23,560 nucleotides of DNA from contig CABUTN010000033.1 of NCBI GenBank assembly GCA_902494565.1, positions 1-23,560 of the forward strand, written 5' to 3'. Source of the stretch: an uncultured Collinsella sp. (GTDB lineage Bacteria > Actinomycetota > Coriobacteriia > Coriobacteriales > Coriobacteriaceae). A model generated the notes under the pieces. It did not search any database and had not been told where the DNA came from. It saw only the letters and a program-made list of their open reading frames with translations. The position numbers were made by a program, and so were the translations under genes. This document shows, in pieces, positions 1-14,931 of this stretch; within the stretch, counting starts at the first letter, position 1; each line of letters opens with the position of its first letter.

Positions 1-58
1 GAAAGGGTATTTAACGGTTCCGGAAAAGGTTATCTACCAGCGGGAACGATGGGCAACC

Positions 59-75
59 GGACACACATTCTGTCC
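59..75. repeat. 17-bp dyad repeat, copy 1
   Basis: The sequence GGACACACATTCTGTCC has GGACA/TGTCC arms around a 7-nt centre. A second copy differing by one base lies at 149-165, exactly 90 bp away. It could be a protein-binding site or a dispersed intergenic repeat, and the sequence does not distinguish these. Confidence 0.6.
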
Positions 76-148
76 GAGCGGTTAAAAGCGGCCACGGAAT
101 TTAAACGGCTGAAAAAGGGTCATCGACCTGCGCCGATGCCCCCAACAT

Positions 149-165
149 GGACACACATTTTGTCC
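149..165. repeat. 17-bp dyad repeat, copy 2
   Basis: The sequence GGACACACATTTTGTCC is the second copy of the dyad at 59-75, with one C-to-T change in the loop and both 5-bp arms kept. Confidence 0.6.
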
Positions 166-191
166 TATAAGCCGCAGTCCAAACCATCATT

Positions 192-230
192 CAAAACAAA
201 AGAGCCCCGCTACCAACATGGCAGCGGGGC
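192..230 (-). terminator. Intrinsic terminator after rpsJ
   Basis: Read on the minus strand, GCCCCGCTGCC pairs around a short loop with GGTAGCGGGGC and is followed by TCTTTTGTTTTG. It lies about 25 nt past the rpsJ stop and closes the rpsL-rpsG-fusA-rpsJ unit. Confidence 0.85.
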
Positions 231-254
231 CCTATAAGCTATGAGCGATATCGC

Positions 255-563
255 TTAGAGCTTGATGTCGATGTCGACGCCAGCGGGGAGGTCGAGACGC
301 ATGAGCGAATCAACGGTGCCCGAGGTGGGGTCGAGGATGTCGATGAGGCGCTTGTGGGTGCGCATCTCGAACTGCTCACGGGAGTCCTTGTTCACGTGCG
401 GCGAGCGGATAACCGTGTACAGGTTGCGCTCGGTGGGCAGGGGGACAGGACCGGAAACGCGAGCGCCGGTCTTCTGAGCGGTCTCGACGATGAGCTTCGC
501 GGACTGATCGACGACCTCGTGATCATAGCCCTTGAGGCGAATGCGGATCTTCTGGGTAGCCAA
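255..563 (-). CDS. rpsJ: 30S ribosomal protein S10
   Basis: This is S10 of the small ribosomal subunit head, which also acts in transcription as NusE. It is 102 residues, the normal length, and the family core is clear: IRIRLKGYDHEVVD near the start, GPVPLPTERNLYTVIRSPHV in the middle and the THKRLIDI stretch. The start codon is TTG (561-563), supported by GGAGG six nucleotides upstream and by alignment to the family N-terminus. It is the last gene of the str operon here, 60 nt after fusA, and is followed by a strong terminator. In most bacteria rpsJ instead opens the S10 operon ahead of rplC. Confidence 0.97.
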   Translation of the reverse strand: MATQKIRIRLKGYDHEVVDQSAKLIVETAQKTGARVSGPVPLPTERNLYTVIRSPHVNKDSREQFEMRTHKRLIDILDPTSGTVDSLMRLDLPAGVDIDIKL

Positions 564-623
564 CTTAAACCTCCAAAGAGTGCGAGAGATGTTCTCGCGG
601 ATTACGTAACAGGGAGCTCGAAC

Positions 624-2723
624 TTAGGCGTTCTTGCTCATGACCTCGTCCACGATGGACTTGGGCGCAGGCTCATAAGAGTCGAACTGCATCGTGTAGG
701 ATGCACGGCCCTGGGTCTGGGAGCGAAGGTCGGTAGCGTAACCGAACATCTCGCCCAGCGGCACCTTGGCACGGATGAGCTTGCTGTTCTTGCGATCCTC
801 CATGCCCTCGATCTTGCCGCGGCGACCGGAGAGGTTGCCCATAACGTCGCCCATGTACTGCTCGGGGGTCTCGACCTCGACAGCCATGATCGGCTCGAGC
901 AGCTGCGGGTCGGACTTCTTAAGGGCGTCCTTGATGGCCATGGAACCGGCGATCTTGAAGGCGGCCTCGGAGGAGTCGACCTCGTGGTAAGAACCGTCGA
1001 ACAGGGTGACCTTGACGTCGAGGACCGGGAAGCCGGCGATAACACCGGTGTTCAGGGCCTCCTGGATGCCCTTGTCGATGGACGGGATGTACTCCTTGGG
1101 CACGACGCCGCCCACGATAGCGTTGACAAACTCGTAGCCGAAGCCCTCCTCCATCTTCTCGAGCTTGATGACGGCGTGGCCGTACTGACCGCGACCACCG
1201 GACTGACGGACGAACTTGCCCTCAGCCTTCTCGACGTCGTGACCAGCGGTCTCGCGGTAGGCAACCTGGGGCTTACCCACGTTAGCGTCAACCTTGAACT
1301 CACGGAGCAGACGGTCGACGATGATCTCGAGGTGCAGCTCGCCCATGCCGGCGATGATGGTCTGGCCGGTCTCGTGGTTGGTGGACACCTGGAAGGTCGG
1401 GTCCTCCTCGGCGAGCTTGGTCAGAGCCAGGGACATCTTGTCCTGCTCGGCCTTGGTCTTGGGCTCGATGGCAACGTCGATAACGGGCTTAGCGAACTCG
1501 ATCTTCTCGAGGACGATCTCCTTGCCCTCTTCGCACAGGGTGTCACCGGTGGTGGAGTTCTTGAATCCGACGCAAGCGACGATGTCGCCGGCAGCGGCGT
1601 CGTCACGGTCGATACGCTCGGCGGCGTTCATCTCGAGGATGCGGCCGAGACGCTCGCGTTGACCGTTGGAAGCGTTGACAACGTAGGAGCCGGACTCAGC
1701 GCGGCCGGAGTAAACGCGGACGTAGGTGAGCTTACCGACGAACGGGTCGGTCATGATCTTGAAGACCAGGCCGGAGAAGGGCTCGTCGAAGGAAGGATGA
1801 CGCTGGATCTCCTCGCCGGTGTCCGGATCGGTACCGGTGACGGCCTCAACGTCGAGCGGGCTGGGCAGGTAGTCGACGACAGCGTCGAGCAGCTCCTGAA
1901 CGCCCTTGTTCTTGTAAGCGGAGCCCACGAAGACGAGGTTGAGCTCGTTGGCCAGAACACCCTTGCGCAGAGCAGCCTTGAGCTCCTCGACGGTGAAGTC
2001 CTCCTCCATGAGGATCTTCTCCATGAGCTCGTCGTCAAAGCTGGCAGCAGCGTCGAGGAGCTCCTCGCGCTTGGTGGCAGCGATGTCGGCAAACTCAGCC
2101 GGGATCTCGTCCATCGGCTCGGGGTAGGTCATGCCCTTCTCGTCGGCCTTGAAGTCCCATGCAGTCATGGTGACCAGGTCGATAACGCCCCAGAAGTTGT
2201 CCTCGGCGCCCATCGGGACCTGAGCGGCCACGGCGTTGGCGTCGAGACGATCCTTCATGGTCTCGATAGCGTTGAAGAAGTCAGCGCCCACGCGGTCATA
2301 CTTGTTGATGAAGGCGATGCGGGGGACGTTGAAGGTAGAAGCCTGACGCCAAACGGTCTCAGACTGGGGCTGAACGCCGGCAACGGCGTCGAAGACGGCG
2401 ACAGCGCCATCGAGGACGCGCAGGCAGCGCTCGACCTCGGCGGTGAAGTCAACGTGGCCCGGGGTGTCGATGATCTGGATGCGGTAGTCCTTACCGTCCT
2501 TGTTCCAGAAGCACGTGGTAGCAGCGGACGTAATGGTTACGCCGCGCTCCTGCTCCTGAACCATCCAGTCCATGGTGGCAGCGCCCTCATGGACCTCACC
2601 GATCTTGTGGGTCTTACCGGTGTAGTAAAGAATACGCTCGGTCGTGGTGGTCTTACCGGCATCGATGTGAGCCATGATGCCGATGTTACGGGTATCGGAA
2701 AGCTTGTACTTAGGCTTAGCCAT
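624..2723 (-). CDS. fusA: Translation elongation factor G
   Basis: This is EF-G, the GTPase that drives translocation of tRNA and mRNA on the ribosome and, with ribosome recycling factor, splits post-termination ribosomes. It is 699 residues, full length. The G domain is at the N-terminus: G1 AHIDAGKTTT at about 18-27, DTPGH at 86-90 and NKYD at 140-143 (Tyr where many EF-Gs have Met, still within the NKxD rule). Domain IV/V signatures such as GGRGQYGHAVI and SGRRGKIEGME are present. The ATG start has AAGGAA five nucleotides upstream. It follows rpsG by 19 nt and precedes rpsJ by 60 nt, so it is translated from the str transcript. The tuf gene that usually follows is absent. Confidence 0.98.
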   Translation of the reverse strand: MAKPKYKLSDTRNIGIMAHIDAGKTTTTERILYYTGKTHKIGEVHEGAATMDWMVQEQERGVTITSAATTCFWNKDGKDYRIQIIDTPGHVDFTAEVERCLRVLDGAVAVFDAVAGVQPQSETVWRQASTFNVPRIAFINKYDRVGADFFNAIETMKDRLDANAVAAQVPMGAEDNFWGVIDLVTMTAWDFKADEKGMTYPEPMDEIPAEFADIAATKREELLDAAASFDDELMEKILMEEDFTVEELKAALRKGVLANELNLVFVGSAYKNKGVQELLDAVVDYLPSPLDVEAVTGTDPDTGEEIQRHPSFDEPFSGLVFKIMTDPFVGKLTYVRVYSGRAESGSYVVNASNGQRERLGRILEMNAAERIDRDDAAAGDIVACVGFKNSTTGDTLCEEGKEIVLEKIEFAKPVIDVAIEPKTKAEQDKMSLALTKLAEEDPTFQVSTNHETGQTIIAGMGELHLEIIVDRLLREFKVDANVGKPQVAYRETAGHDVEKAEGKFVRQSGGRGQYGHAVIKLEKMEEGFGYEFVNAIVGGVVPKEYIPSIDKGIQEALNTGVIAGFPVLDVKVTLFDGSYHEVDSSEAAFKIAGSMAIKDALKKSDPQLLEPIMAVEVETPEQYMGDVMGNLSGRRGKIEGMEDRKNSKLIRAKVPLGEMFGYATDLRSQTQGRASYTMQFDSYEPAPKSIVDEVMSKNA

Positions 2724-2742
2724 GTTAGTTCCTTACCTTAAC

Positions 2743-3216
2743 TTACCAACGATAGTGAGAGAACGCGCGGTTGGCCTCGGCCATCTTGAAGACGTCCTCA
2801 CGCTTCTTGACGGAAGCGCCCAGGCCGTTGGAAGCATCGAGGATCTCGTTGGCGAGACGCTCGGCCATGGTCTTCTCCTTGCGAGCGCGGGAGAAGTTGA
2901 CGATCCAGCGGATACCCAGAGCGGTGGAACGACGGGAGTTGACCTCCATCGGGACCTGATAGGTAGCGCCACCGACACGCTTGGGCTTAACCTCGAGCGT
3001 GGGCTTAACGTTGTCCATAGCCTTCTTGAAGGTAGCGAGAGCGTCGCCACCCTCGGACTTCTCGGCAACGATCTCGAAAGCGGTGTAAACGATGCGCTCA
3101 GCGGTGGCCTTCTTGCCGTCAAGAAGGACCTTGTTGATGAGCTGAGTCACCAGGCGGTTGTTGTAAACGGCGTCAGGCTGAACCTCACGACGATTAGCTG
3201 CTGCACGACGCGGCAT
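2743..3216 (-). CDS. rpsG: 30S ribosomal protein S7
   Basis: This is S7, a primary binder of the 3' domain of 16S rRNA, located at the head near the exit tRNA. It is 157 residues, the usual length. It opens MPRRAAANRREV and contains the conserved LINKVLLDGKK, VGGATYQVPMEV and ALGIRWIV segments, ending in HYRW. The ATG start is preceded by AAGGAGA at six nucleotides. It lies 73 nt after rpsL and 19 nt before fusA. In E. coli S7 represses its own operon translationally. I do not see a clear equivalent structure here. Confidence 0.98.
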   Translation of the reverse strand: MPRRAAANRREVQPDAVYNNRLVTQLINKVLLDGKKATAERIVYTAFEIVAEKSEGGDALATFKKAMDNVKPTLEVKPKRVGGATYQVPMEVNSRRSTALGIRWIVNFSRARKEKTMAERLANEILDASNGLGASVKKREDVFKMAEANRAFSHYRW

Positions 3217-3289
3217 GTGAAATCTCCTTAAGTGTCTACCGTGCGGCGCTTAGGCGGCACACGGCGAAAGTATCAAAACGTTATCTGGC

Positions 3290-3667
3290 TTATTTGGCCT
3301 TGGGGCGCTTAGCACCGTACTTGGAACGGGCCTGCATACGGTTCTGGACCGGAGCAGCGTCGTAGGCGCCACGGATGACGTGATAACGGACACCAGGGAG
3401 GTCACGGACACGACCGCCGCGGACGAGCACGATGGAGTGCTCCTGCAGGTTGTGGCCCTCACCCGGGATGTAAGCAGTAACTTCGATGCCGTTGACAAGG
3501 CGAACACGGGCAACCTTACGAAGAGCCGAGTTCGGCTTCTTGGGGCTCGTGGTGAAGACGCGGGTGCACACGCCGCGCTTCTGGGAGTTGTGCTGCAGAG
3601 CAGCGTTCTTGGACTTCTTGGGCACGGAACGACGGCCCTGGCGAACCAGCTGGTTAATAGTAGGCAA
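3290..3667 (-). CDS. rpsL: 30S ribosomal protein S12
   Basis: This is S12, the decoding-centre protein that contacts h44 and tRNA and is the classic streptomycin target protein. It is 125 residues, co-linear with the E. coli protein. The PKKPNSAL loop is at 42-49 with Lys43 intact. The second loop reads RGGRVRDLPGVRYH, giving Arg at position 88 where most bacteria have Lys. The start codon is TTG (3665-3667), with GAAGGAG six nucleotides upstream, and gives the expected MPTINQLVR N-terminus. It is the first gene of the str operon and has a good promoter about 100 nt upstream. Confidence 0.98.
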   Translation of the reverse strand: MPTINQLVRQGRRSVPKKSKNAALQHNSQKRGVCTRVFTTSPKKPNSALRKVARVRLVNGIEVTAYIPGEGHNLQEHSIVLVRGGRVRDLPGVRYHVIRGAYDAAPVQNRMQARSKYGAKRPKAK

Positions 3668-3723
3668 AGCGTACTCCTTCTCGAATGATTCCAGCTTTCT
3701 GTAAAGTGCAACGGCTTGAATCG

Positions 3724-3741
3724 AGGGGTCAGCATCCCCCT
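3724..3741 (-). other. Hairpin in the str operon leader
   Basis: On the minus strand AGGGG pairs with CCCCT around an 8-nt loop, inside the predicted 5' untranslated region of rpsL. There is no U-tract, so it is not a terminator. It could affect message stability or autoregulation, which is speculative. Confidence 0.4.
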
Positions 3742-3760
3742 ACGAAACACGCAGTTCGAT

Positions 3761-3789
3761 AGGATACGTGGCGTTAGCTGTGCCGTCAA
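3761..3789 (-). promoter_or_regulatory. Predicted sigma-A promoter of the str operon
   Basis: On the minus strand TTGACG (3784-3789) and TATCCT (3761-3766) are separated by exactly 17 bp. The predicted start near 3754 gives a leader of about 87 nt before the rpsL TTG codon. Confidence 0.7.
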
Positions 3790-4030
3790 CAGACCACGCC
3801 GCCGGGCGTATCCCAAAATGAGCACATTTCCGCAAAGCCTACACAAAAGGAATCTCCTCCTGTGCGCGGGGGGCGGATTCCCGGGCCGGGCGGCACAGGA
3901 ATCCGACGTGCTCGTTGGGGCAACGTTACCTGCCAAAAAGGGACAGGTTTATTTTGGTCGGTTTTATCTGGGGAAATGCTGCGCTCCAGCGGTGATCTGC
4001 TCTCATCTCTCGCATGGAAATCGGCGGCGT

Positions 4031-4161
4031 TTTCGGAAGTATGCGGCAAATTATGAACTTGCCGAGCACACAGGGGTTTTGCGATAACAAATCCGCAGGT
4101 AGAGCGCTTGAGCATATGCGGTGTGGTCGATCTATCAAGATTTTGCCGCATACTTCCGAAA
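4031..4161. repeat. 131-bp element with perfect 20-bp terminal inverted repeats
   Basis: TTTCGGAAGTATGCGGCAAA at 4031-4050 is exactly complementary to 4142-4161, with 91 bp between. There is no coding capacity of note. The shape fits a MITE-like non-autonomous element or a large RNA hairpin, but I see no clear flanking target duplication. Confidence 0.6.
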
Positions 4162-4265
4162 TCGCACCTCAAAATGATCCGTTTTCCTCCGTCCCCAAGG
4201 GATCGACGGAACGCAACAGGTTGAGCAAACGCAAGCGAGCGGCCCCCAGAGCGTACAAGGTGGCA

Positions 4266-4310
4266 TGAAAAAGGCAGGGCATTGACCTTTTGGTCATGCC
4301 CTGCCTTTTG
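4266..4310 (-). terminator. Intrinsic terminator after rpoC
   Basis: A stem of about 18 bp (AAAGGCAGGGCATGACC on the minus strand, one bulged base in the other arm) closes on a four-base loop and is followed by TTTTTC on the minus strand. The other strand also ends in TTTT, so it may act in both directions. It is about 75 nt beyond the rpoC stop. Confidence 0.85.
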
Positions 4311-4354
4311 AATGACAGATTGTAGCCCTGGGGGCCGCGCAGCGACGGAGATCT

Positions 4355-4376
4355 CCGCCGTTCGTTAGAACGGCGG
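4355..4376 (-). other. Hairpin just past the rpoC stop
   Basis: CCGCCGTTC and GAACGGCGG form a perfect 9-bp stem with a GTTA loop. No U-tract follows on the minus strand. It probably protects the 3' end of the message rather than terminating it. Confidence 0.5.
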
Positions 4377-4382
4377 AACTAG

Positions 4383-8858
<4,476 letters not shown>

Positions 8859-8864
8859 AGTCAA

Positions 8865-12356
<3,492 letters not shown>

Positions 12357-12429
12357 CAGGTTTTTCCTCCTTCACGGAAATGCTCGGTGGGTTGGCGAGG
12401 CATAGCTTCGCCAGTTATCGCAACCTAAT

Positions 12430-12457
12430 AGTTTATCAGGTACCGACCGTTGGGCAA
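12430..12457 (-). promoter_or_regulatory. Predicted promoter of rpoBC
   Basis: On the minus strand TTGCCC (12452-12457) and TAAACT (12430-12435) are 16 bp apart. The predicted start near 12423 leaves a leader of about 65 nt. A terminator lies upstream after galU, so rpoBC needs its own promoter, which supports this call. Confidence 0.6.
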
Positions 12458-12534
12458 GAAAAGCCTTGACGCGATTGAGTTTTTGGAGTAGCAAAGTTTT
12501 TCGACAGAAAACACGCAGGTAGATGTATATACAT

Positions 12535-12566
12535 CGAACATCTGTTCATATATTTTCTGTGAACAG
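12535..12566. promoter_or_regulatory. Candidate GAAC/GTTC operator upstream of rpoB
   Basis: CGAACATCTGTTCA (12535-12548) is a GAAC-N4-GTTC dyad close to the LexA site of Bacillus and actinobacteria. A second overlapping dyad pairs CTGTTCA (12542-12548) with TGAACAG (12560-12566). It lies about 80 bp upstream of the rpoB -35. The match is by eye only. Confidence 0.35.
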
Positions 12567-12589
12567 AGAGCCGGCAATCGCAGCTCTTA

Positions 12590-12623
12590 TAAAAAACGGG
12601 CGCGAACCGAGGTCCGCGCCCGT
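12590..12623 (-). terminator. Intrinsic terminator after galU
   Basis: On the minus strand ACGGGCGCG and CGCGCCCGT form a 9-bp GC-rich stem, followed by TTTTTT. It starts about 20 nt after the galU stop and separates galU from rpoBC. Confidence 0.9.
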
Positions 12624-12643
12624 AAATGTCGATGCCCGAAGGC

Positions 12644-13552
12644 TTACTTGCGCATCAATCCGCCGCGCTCGTCAATGGCGTCCCAGAAGGCGCTTGCAAA
12701 GCGAGGGTCGCTTGCAGCCATGAGGGCGTTGGTGGCCATCCAGCCAGACGGGGTACCGGTGTCGTAGCCCGACAGCGGGTCGATGACGACGGCATACATG
12801 GCCTCACGGTCAAGCGAACGTGCCATGGCATCGGTCAGCTGGATCTCGCCGCCCTTACCAGCTTGTTGATCGGCCAGCAGGTCCATGACCAGCGGGCTCA
12901 GCAGGTAGCGACCGACAATGTACAGGTTGGACGGAGCCGCCTCGGGAGCGGGCTTCTCGACCAGACCGCCGATACGCCAGACAGCGCCCGGCTCGGCATC
13001 GGCAACGTCCTCGGCGCCCTCGAGCGAACCGACGCGCTCGCCGGCGATAACGCCGTAGCGGCTGACTTCCTCGGGCGAGCAAGCAGCGACGGCGATAACC
13101 GAAGCGCCACCGTGCTCCTTGGAAACGGCGAGCATCTTGTCGCAGATGTCGCGGTTAGGCACAACGTAGTCGCCCAGAAGAACCAGGAAGTTCTCCCCTG
13201 CCACGGCGTCGGCAGCAGAGCGGATAGCATGGCCGAGGCCCTTGGGCTCGTACTGATAACGGAAGTCGACCGGCATACCGCCAGCGTGGGCGACGGCATC
13301 GGCATAGGCGTTCTTGCCGCGCTCGCGCAGCAGGTTCTCGAGCGAGCGATCGGGCTGGAAGTAGTTCAGCAGTTCGGGCTTACCGGGAGAAGTAACGATG
13401 ATGGCGTCGTCGACTTCCTCGGGGTCGAGCGCCTCCTCGACGACGTACTGAATGACGGGCTTGTCGAGCACCGGCAGCATCTCTTTGGGCGTGCACTTGG
13501 TGCCAGGCAGAAAACGCGTGCCAAGACCGGCGGCGGGGATGATTGCCTTCAT
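12644..13552 (-). CDS. galU: UTP-glucose-1-phosphate uridylyltransferase
   Basis: This enzyme makes UDP-glucose from UTP and glucose-1-phosphate in the cytoplasm, supplying cell-envelope glycan and galactose metabolism. It is 302 residues from the ATG at 13550-13552, which gives the canonical MKAIIPAAGLGTRF start. The frame is open for 28 codons upstream, but that part has no family similarity. The nucleotide-binding loop GLGTRFLPGTK is at 9-19, PKEMLP at 22-27, EPKGLGHAI at 102-110 and the metal/sugar Asp in LGDY at 128. A Shine-Dalgarno AAAGGA lies 12 nt upstream, slightly long. It has terminators on both sides, so it is a single-gene unit placed between rplL and rpoB. Confidence 0.95.
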   Translation of the reverse strand: MKAIIPAAGLGTRFLPGTKCTPKEMLPVLDKPVIQYVVEEALDPEEVDDAIIVTSPGKPELLNYFQPDRSLENLLRERGKNAYADAVAHAGGMPVDFRYQYEPKGLGHAIRSAADAVAGENFLVLLGDYVVPNRDICDKMLAVSKEHGGASVIAVAACSPEEVSRYGVIAGERVGSLEGAEDVADAEPGAVWRIGGLVEKPAPEAAPSNLYIVGRYLLSPLVMDLLADQQAGKGGEIQLTDAMARSLDREAMYAVVIDPLSGYDTGTPSGWMATNALMAASDPRFASAFWDAIDERGGLMRK

Positions 13553-13798
13553 GTTATTCAAAGATCCTTTCGCAGGCGCAAAAGCGCCCCATGCGTGCGG
13601 CACACAGCCGCAGACCAAATTGCGATACCCAAGCATCTTACCGCTGGAACCATATGTCGCTACAAGGCAGAAACAATTCTTCAGCAGGTCAACGCAAATT
13701 ATTGCTCGAATGGTGCAATTTTATTGCCCAACGGCAGGACACCCGATACGACGCAAATCACAGAACATGGCAGTTTGAGCTACCGATGTCGAGGGACC
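13553..13798. other. Non-coding galU leader region
   Basis: There is no gene here. The galU leader carries two small hairpins: GGCGC/GCGCC around AAAA near 13576-13589, and GCGG/CCGC near 13600. A possible -10 box TAAGAT (minus strand, 13635-13640) has only a weak TTGTAG partner 19 bp upstream, so the galU promoter position is uncertain. Confidence 0.4.
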
Positions 13799-13839
13799 GA
13801 AAAACAAAAAAGACGGGGCTCGCAATGCGAACCCCGTCT
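13799..13839 (-). terminator. Intrinsic terminator after rplL
   Basis: On the minus strand AGACGGGG pairs with CCCCGTCT, extended by TCGCA/TGCGA, and is followed by TTTTTTGTTTTT. It lies 27 nt after the rplL stop and would end the rplJ-rplL transcript before galU. Confidence 0.92.
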
Positions 13840-13866
13840 GCAAAGAAATCTGGCGAGAAAGCCTGA

Positions 13867-14244
13867 TTACTTGAGGGTGACAGCAGCGCCAGCAGCCTCG
13901 AGCTTCTCCTTGGCAGCCTCGGCGTCCTCCTTCTTGGCACCCTCGAGAACAGCCTTGGGAGCGCCCTCGACGACCTCCTTGGCCTCCTTCAGGCCAAGGT
14001 TGGTGAGCTCACGGACGGCCTTGATGACCTGGATCTTGTTGTCGCCGAAGCCCTCGAGCACGACGTCAAACTCGGTCTTCTCCTCGGCCTCAGCAGCGCC
14101 AGCAGCGGGAGCGGCGACAACAGCGGCAGGAGCAGCGGCGGAAACGCCGAAGGTGTCCTCGATAGCCTTGACGAGCTCGGAAGCCTCGAGAAGGGTCATT
14201 TCCTTAAGAGCATCGATGATCTCATCGGTGGTAAGCTTAGCCAT
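13867..14244 (-). CDS. rplL: 50S ribosomal protein L7/L12
   Basis: This is the flexible stalk protein of the large subunit, which recruits and stimulates translational GTPases such as EF-G. It is 125 residues from the ATG at 14242-14244. An upstream in-frame ATG would add 11 unrelated residues, and the chosen start has AAAGGA 6-8 nt upstream. Layout is typical: N-terminal dimerisation domain MAKLTTDEIIDALKEM, an Ala/Pro-rich hinge at about 46-63, and the globular C-terminal domain with FDVVLEGFGDNKIQVIKAVR and GLKEAKEVVEGAPK. It is 102 nt downstream of rplJ. Confidence 0.97.
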   Translation of the reverse strand: MAKLTTDEIIDALKEMTLLEASELVKAIEDTFGVSAAAPAAVVAAPAAGAAEAEEKTEFDVVLEGFGDNKIQVIKAVRELTNLGLKEAKEVVEGAPKAVLEGAKKEDAEAAKEKLEAAGAAVTLK

Positions 14245-14263
14245 TTCTAAGTCCTTTCGGTTT

Positions 14264-14331
14264 CCGTGCGGATGCACGGAGATCAGTTAAAACACGGCGC
14301 GAATGCGCCAGGGGTGCGGCGTTGCCGCCGC
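14264..14331 (-). other. Hairpins between rplJ and rplL
   Basis: Three stems lie in the 102-nt gap: GCGGCG/CGCCGC (14316-14331), GGCGC/GCGCC (14296-14309) and CCGTGC/GCACGG (14264-14279). On the minus strand the second is followed by GTGTTTTAA, a weak terminator-like run. They may tune the rplL to rplJ ratio by processing or partial termination. That role is inference. Confidence 0.4.
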
Positions 14332-14346
14332 GGGTGAAAACAGCGA

Positions 14347-14868
14347 CTAGGCTGCCTTCTGCTCGGAGACCTGCTGGATCGAACGAGCGAGACCAGAGGA
14401 AACGCCGTTGACGCAGACAGCGATGTCGCGAGCGAAACCGGAGATGAGACCGGCGATCTGGCCGAGAAGCTGATCCTTGGTGGGCAGCTCGGCGATAGCC
14501 TTAACATCATCAGCGGAAACGGCCTTGCCGTCGGAGATACCGCCCTTGATCTCAAGGACGCCCTTGGACTTAGCGGAGAAGTCCTTAAGGGCCTTAGCGG
14601 CCTCGACCGGCTCGGTCTCGTAGAACACATAAGCGACGGGGCCGGCGAGAATCTCGTCGATCTCGGGCTGCTCCTGGTTCTTGAGGGCGATCTTGACCAG
14701 GTTGTTCTTGTAGACCTTCATCTCGGCGCCGCACTCGCGAAGCTGATGACGCAGCTCCTGAGCCTGCTTAACCGTCAGACCGTTGTAGTTGACGACGAAC
14801 AGACCGGCGTTCTCGGCGATACGGGACTCGATCTCTGCAACCTTGTCGATTTTGTACTGCTGGGGCAT
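14347..14868 (-). CDS. rplJ: 50S ribosomal protein L10
   Basis: This is L10, the base of the ribosomal stalk that anchors L7/L12 dimers and, as the L10-L12 complex, binds its own leader RNA to repress synthesis. It is 173 residues. The N-terminal RNA-binding domain shows GLFVVNYNGLTVKQAQELRHQLR and KVYKNNLVKIAL, and the Ala-rich C-terminal helix that binds L12 closes the protein. The ATG start has a strong AGGAGGTG six nucleotides upstream. The rplK-rplA pair that often precedes rplJ is not adjacent. An L10 leader and attenuator precede the gene instead. Confidence 0.97.
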   Translation of the reverse strand: MPQQYKIDKVAEIESRIAENAGLFVVNYNGLTVKQAQELRHQLRECGAEMKVYKNNLVKIALKNQEQPEIDEILAGPVAYVFYETEPVEAAKALKDFSAKSKGVLEIKGGISDGKAVSADDVKAIAELPTKDQLLGQIAGLISGFARDIAVCVNGVSSGLARSIQQVSEQKAA

Positions 14869-14931
14869 GAATTACACCTCCTCGAATTCTTTCCGGGCAC
14901 GGTCCGCCACAAGGACGTGACGGGGGCATGT

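Larger units (their letters stand above)
1..254. other. Non-coding region downstream of rpsJ, with a repeated dyad
   Basis: I see no convincing gene here. The only plus-strand reading frame (49-237) runs through the rpsJ terminator and has no ribosome binding site. The region contains two copies of a 17-bp dyad (positions 59-75 and 149-165) and the rpsJ terminator. No rplC-like sequence appears on the minus strand, although rplC normally follows rpsJ. Confidence 0.6.
3668..4382. other. 715-bp non-coding gap between rpoC and rpsL
   Basis: I find no credible gene here. Open frames on both strands lack family features and cross inverted repeats. The gap holds the str promoter (3761-3789), an 8-bp inverted repeat (CGGATTCC 3874-3881, GGAATCCG 3898-3905), a CCAAAA/TTTTGG hairpin at 3933-3957, a 131-bp element bounded by 20-bp inverted repeats (4031-4161), the rpoC terminator at 4266-4310 and a 9-bp-stem hairpin at 4355-4376. 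CGGCCCCCAG near 4240 and its complement near 4330 form a further inverted repeat around the terminator. Confidence 0.7.

Noticed and set aside
49..237. 62-codon plus-strand frame at the window start
   Set aside because: It reads through the rpsJ terminator, its repeated THILS peptides come from the DNA dyad, and there is no ribosome binding site.
354..2741. A 795-codon plus-strand open frame opposite fusA and rpsJ
   Set aside because: Same cause: it mirrors the codon bias of EF-G, has no ribosome binding site and crosses gene boundaries.
3786..4172. Possible small gene on the minus strand between rpoC and rpsL
   Set aside because: It spans inverted repeats and part of the str promoter, and its amino acid composition follows the repeats rather than a protein fold.
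12626..14290. A 554-codon plus-strand frame opposite galU and rplL
   Set aside because: It runs through two terminators and two clear genes and shows no family features.
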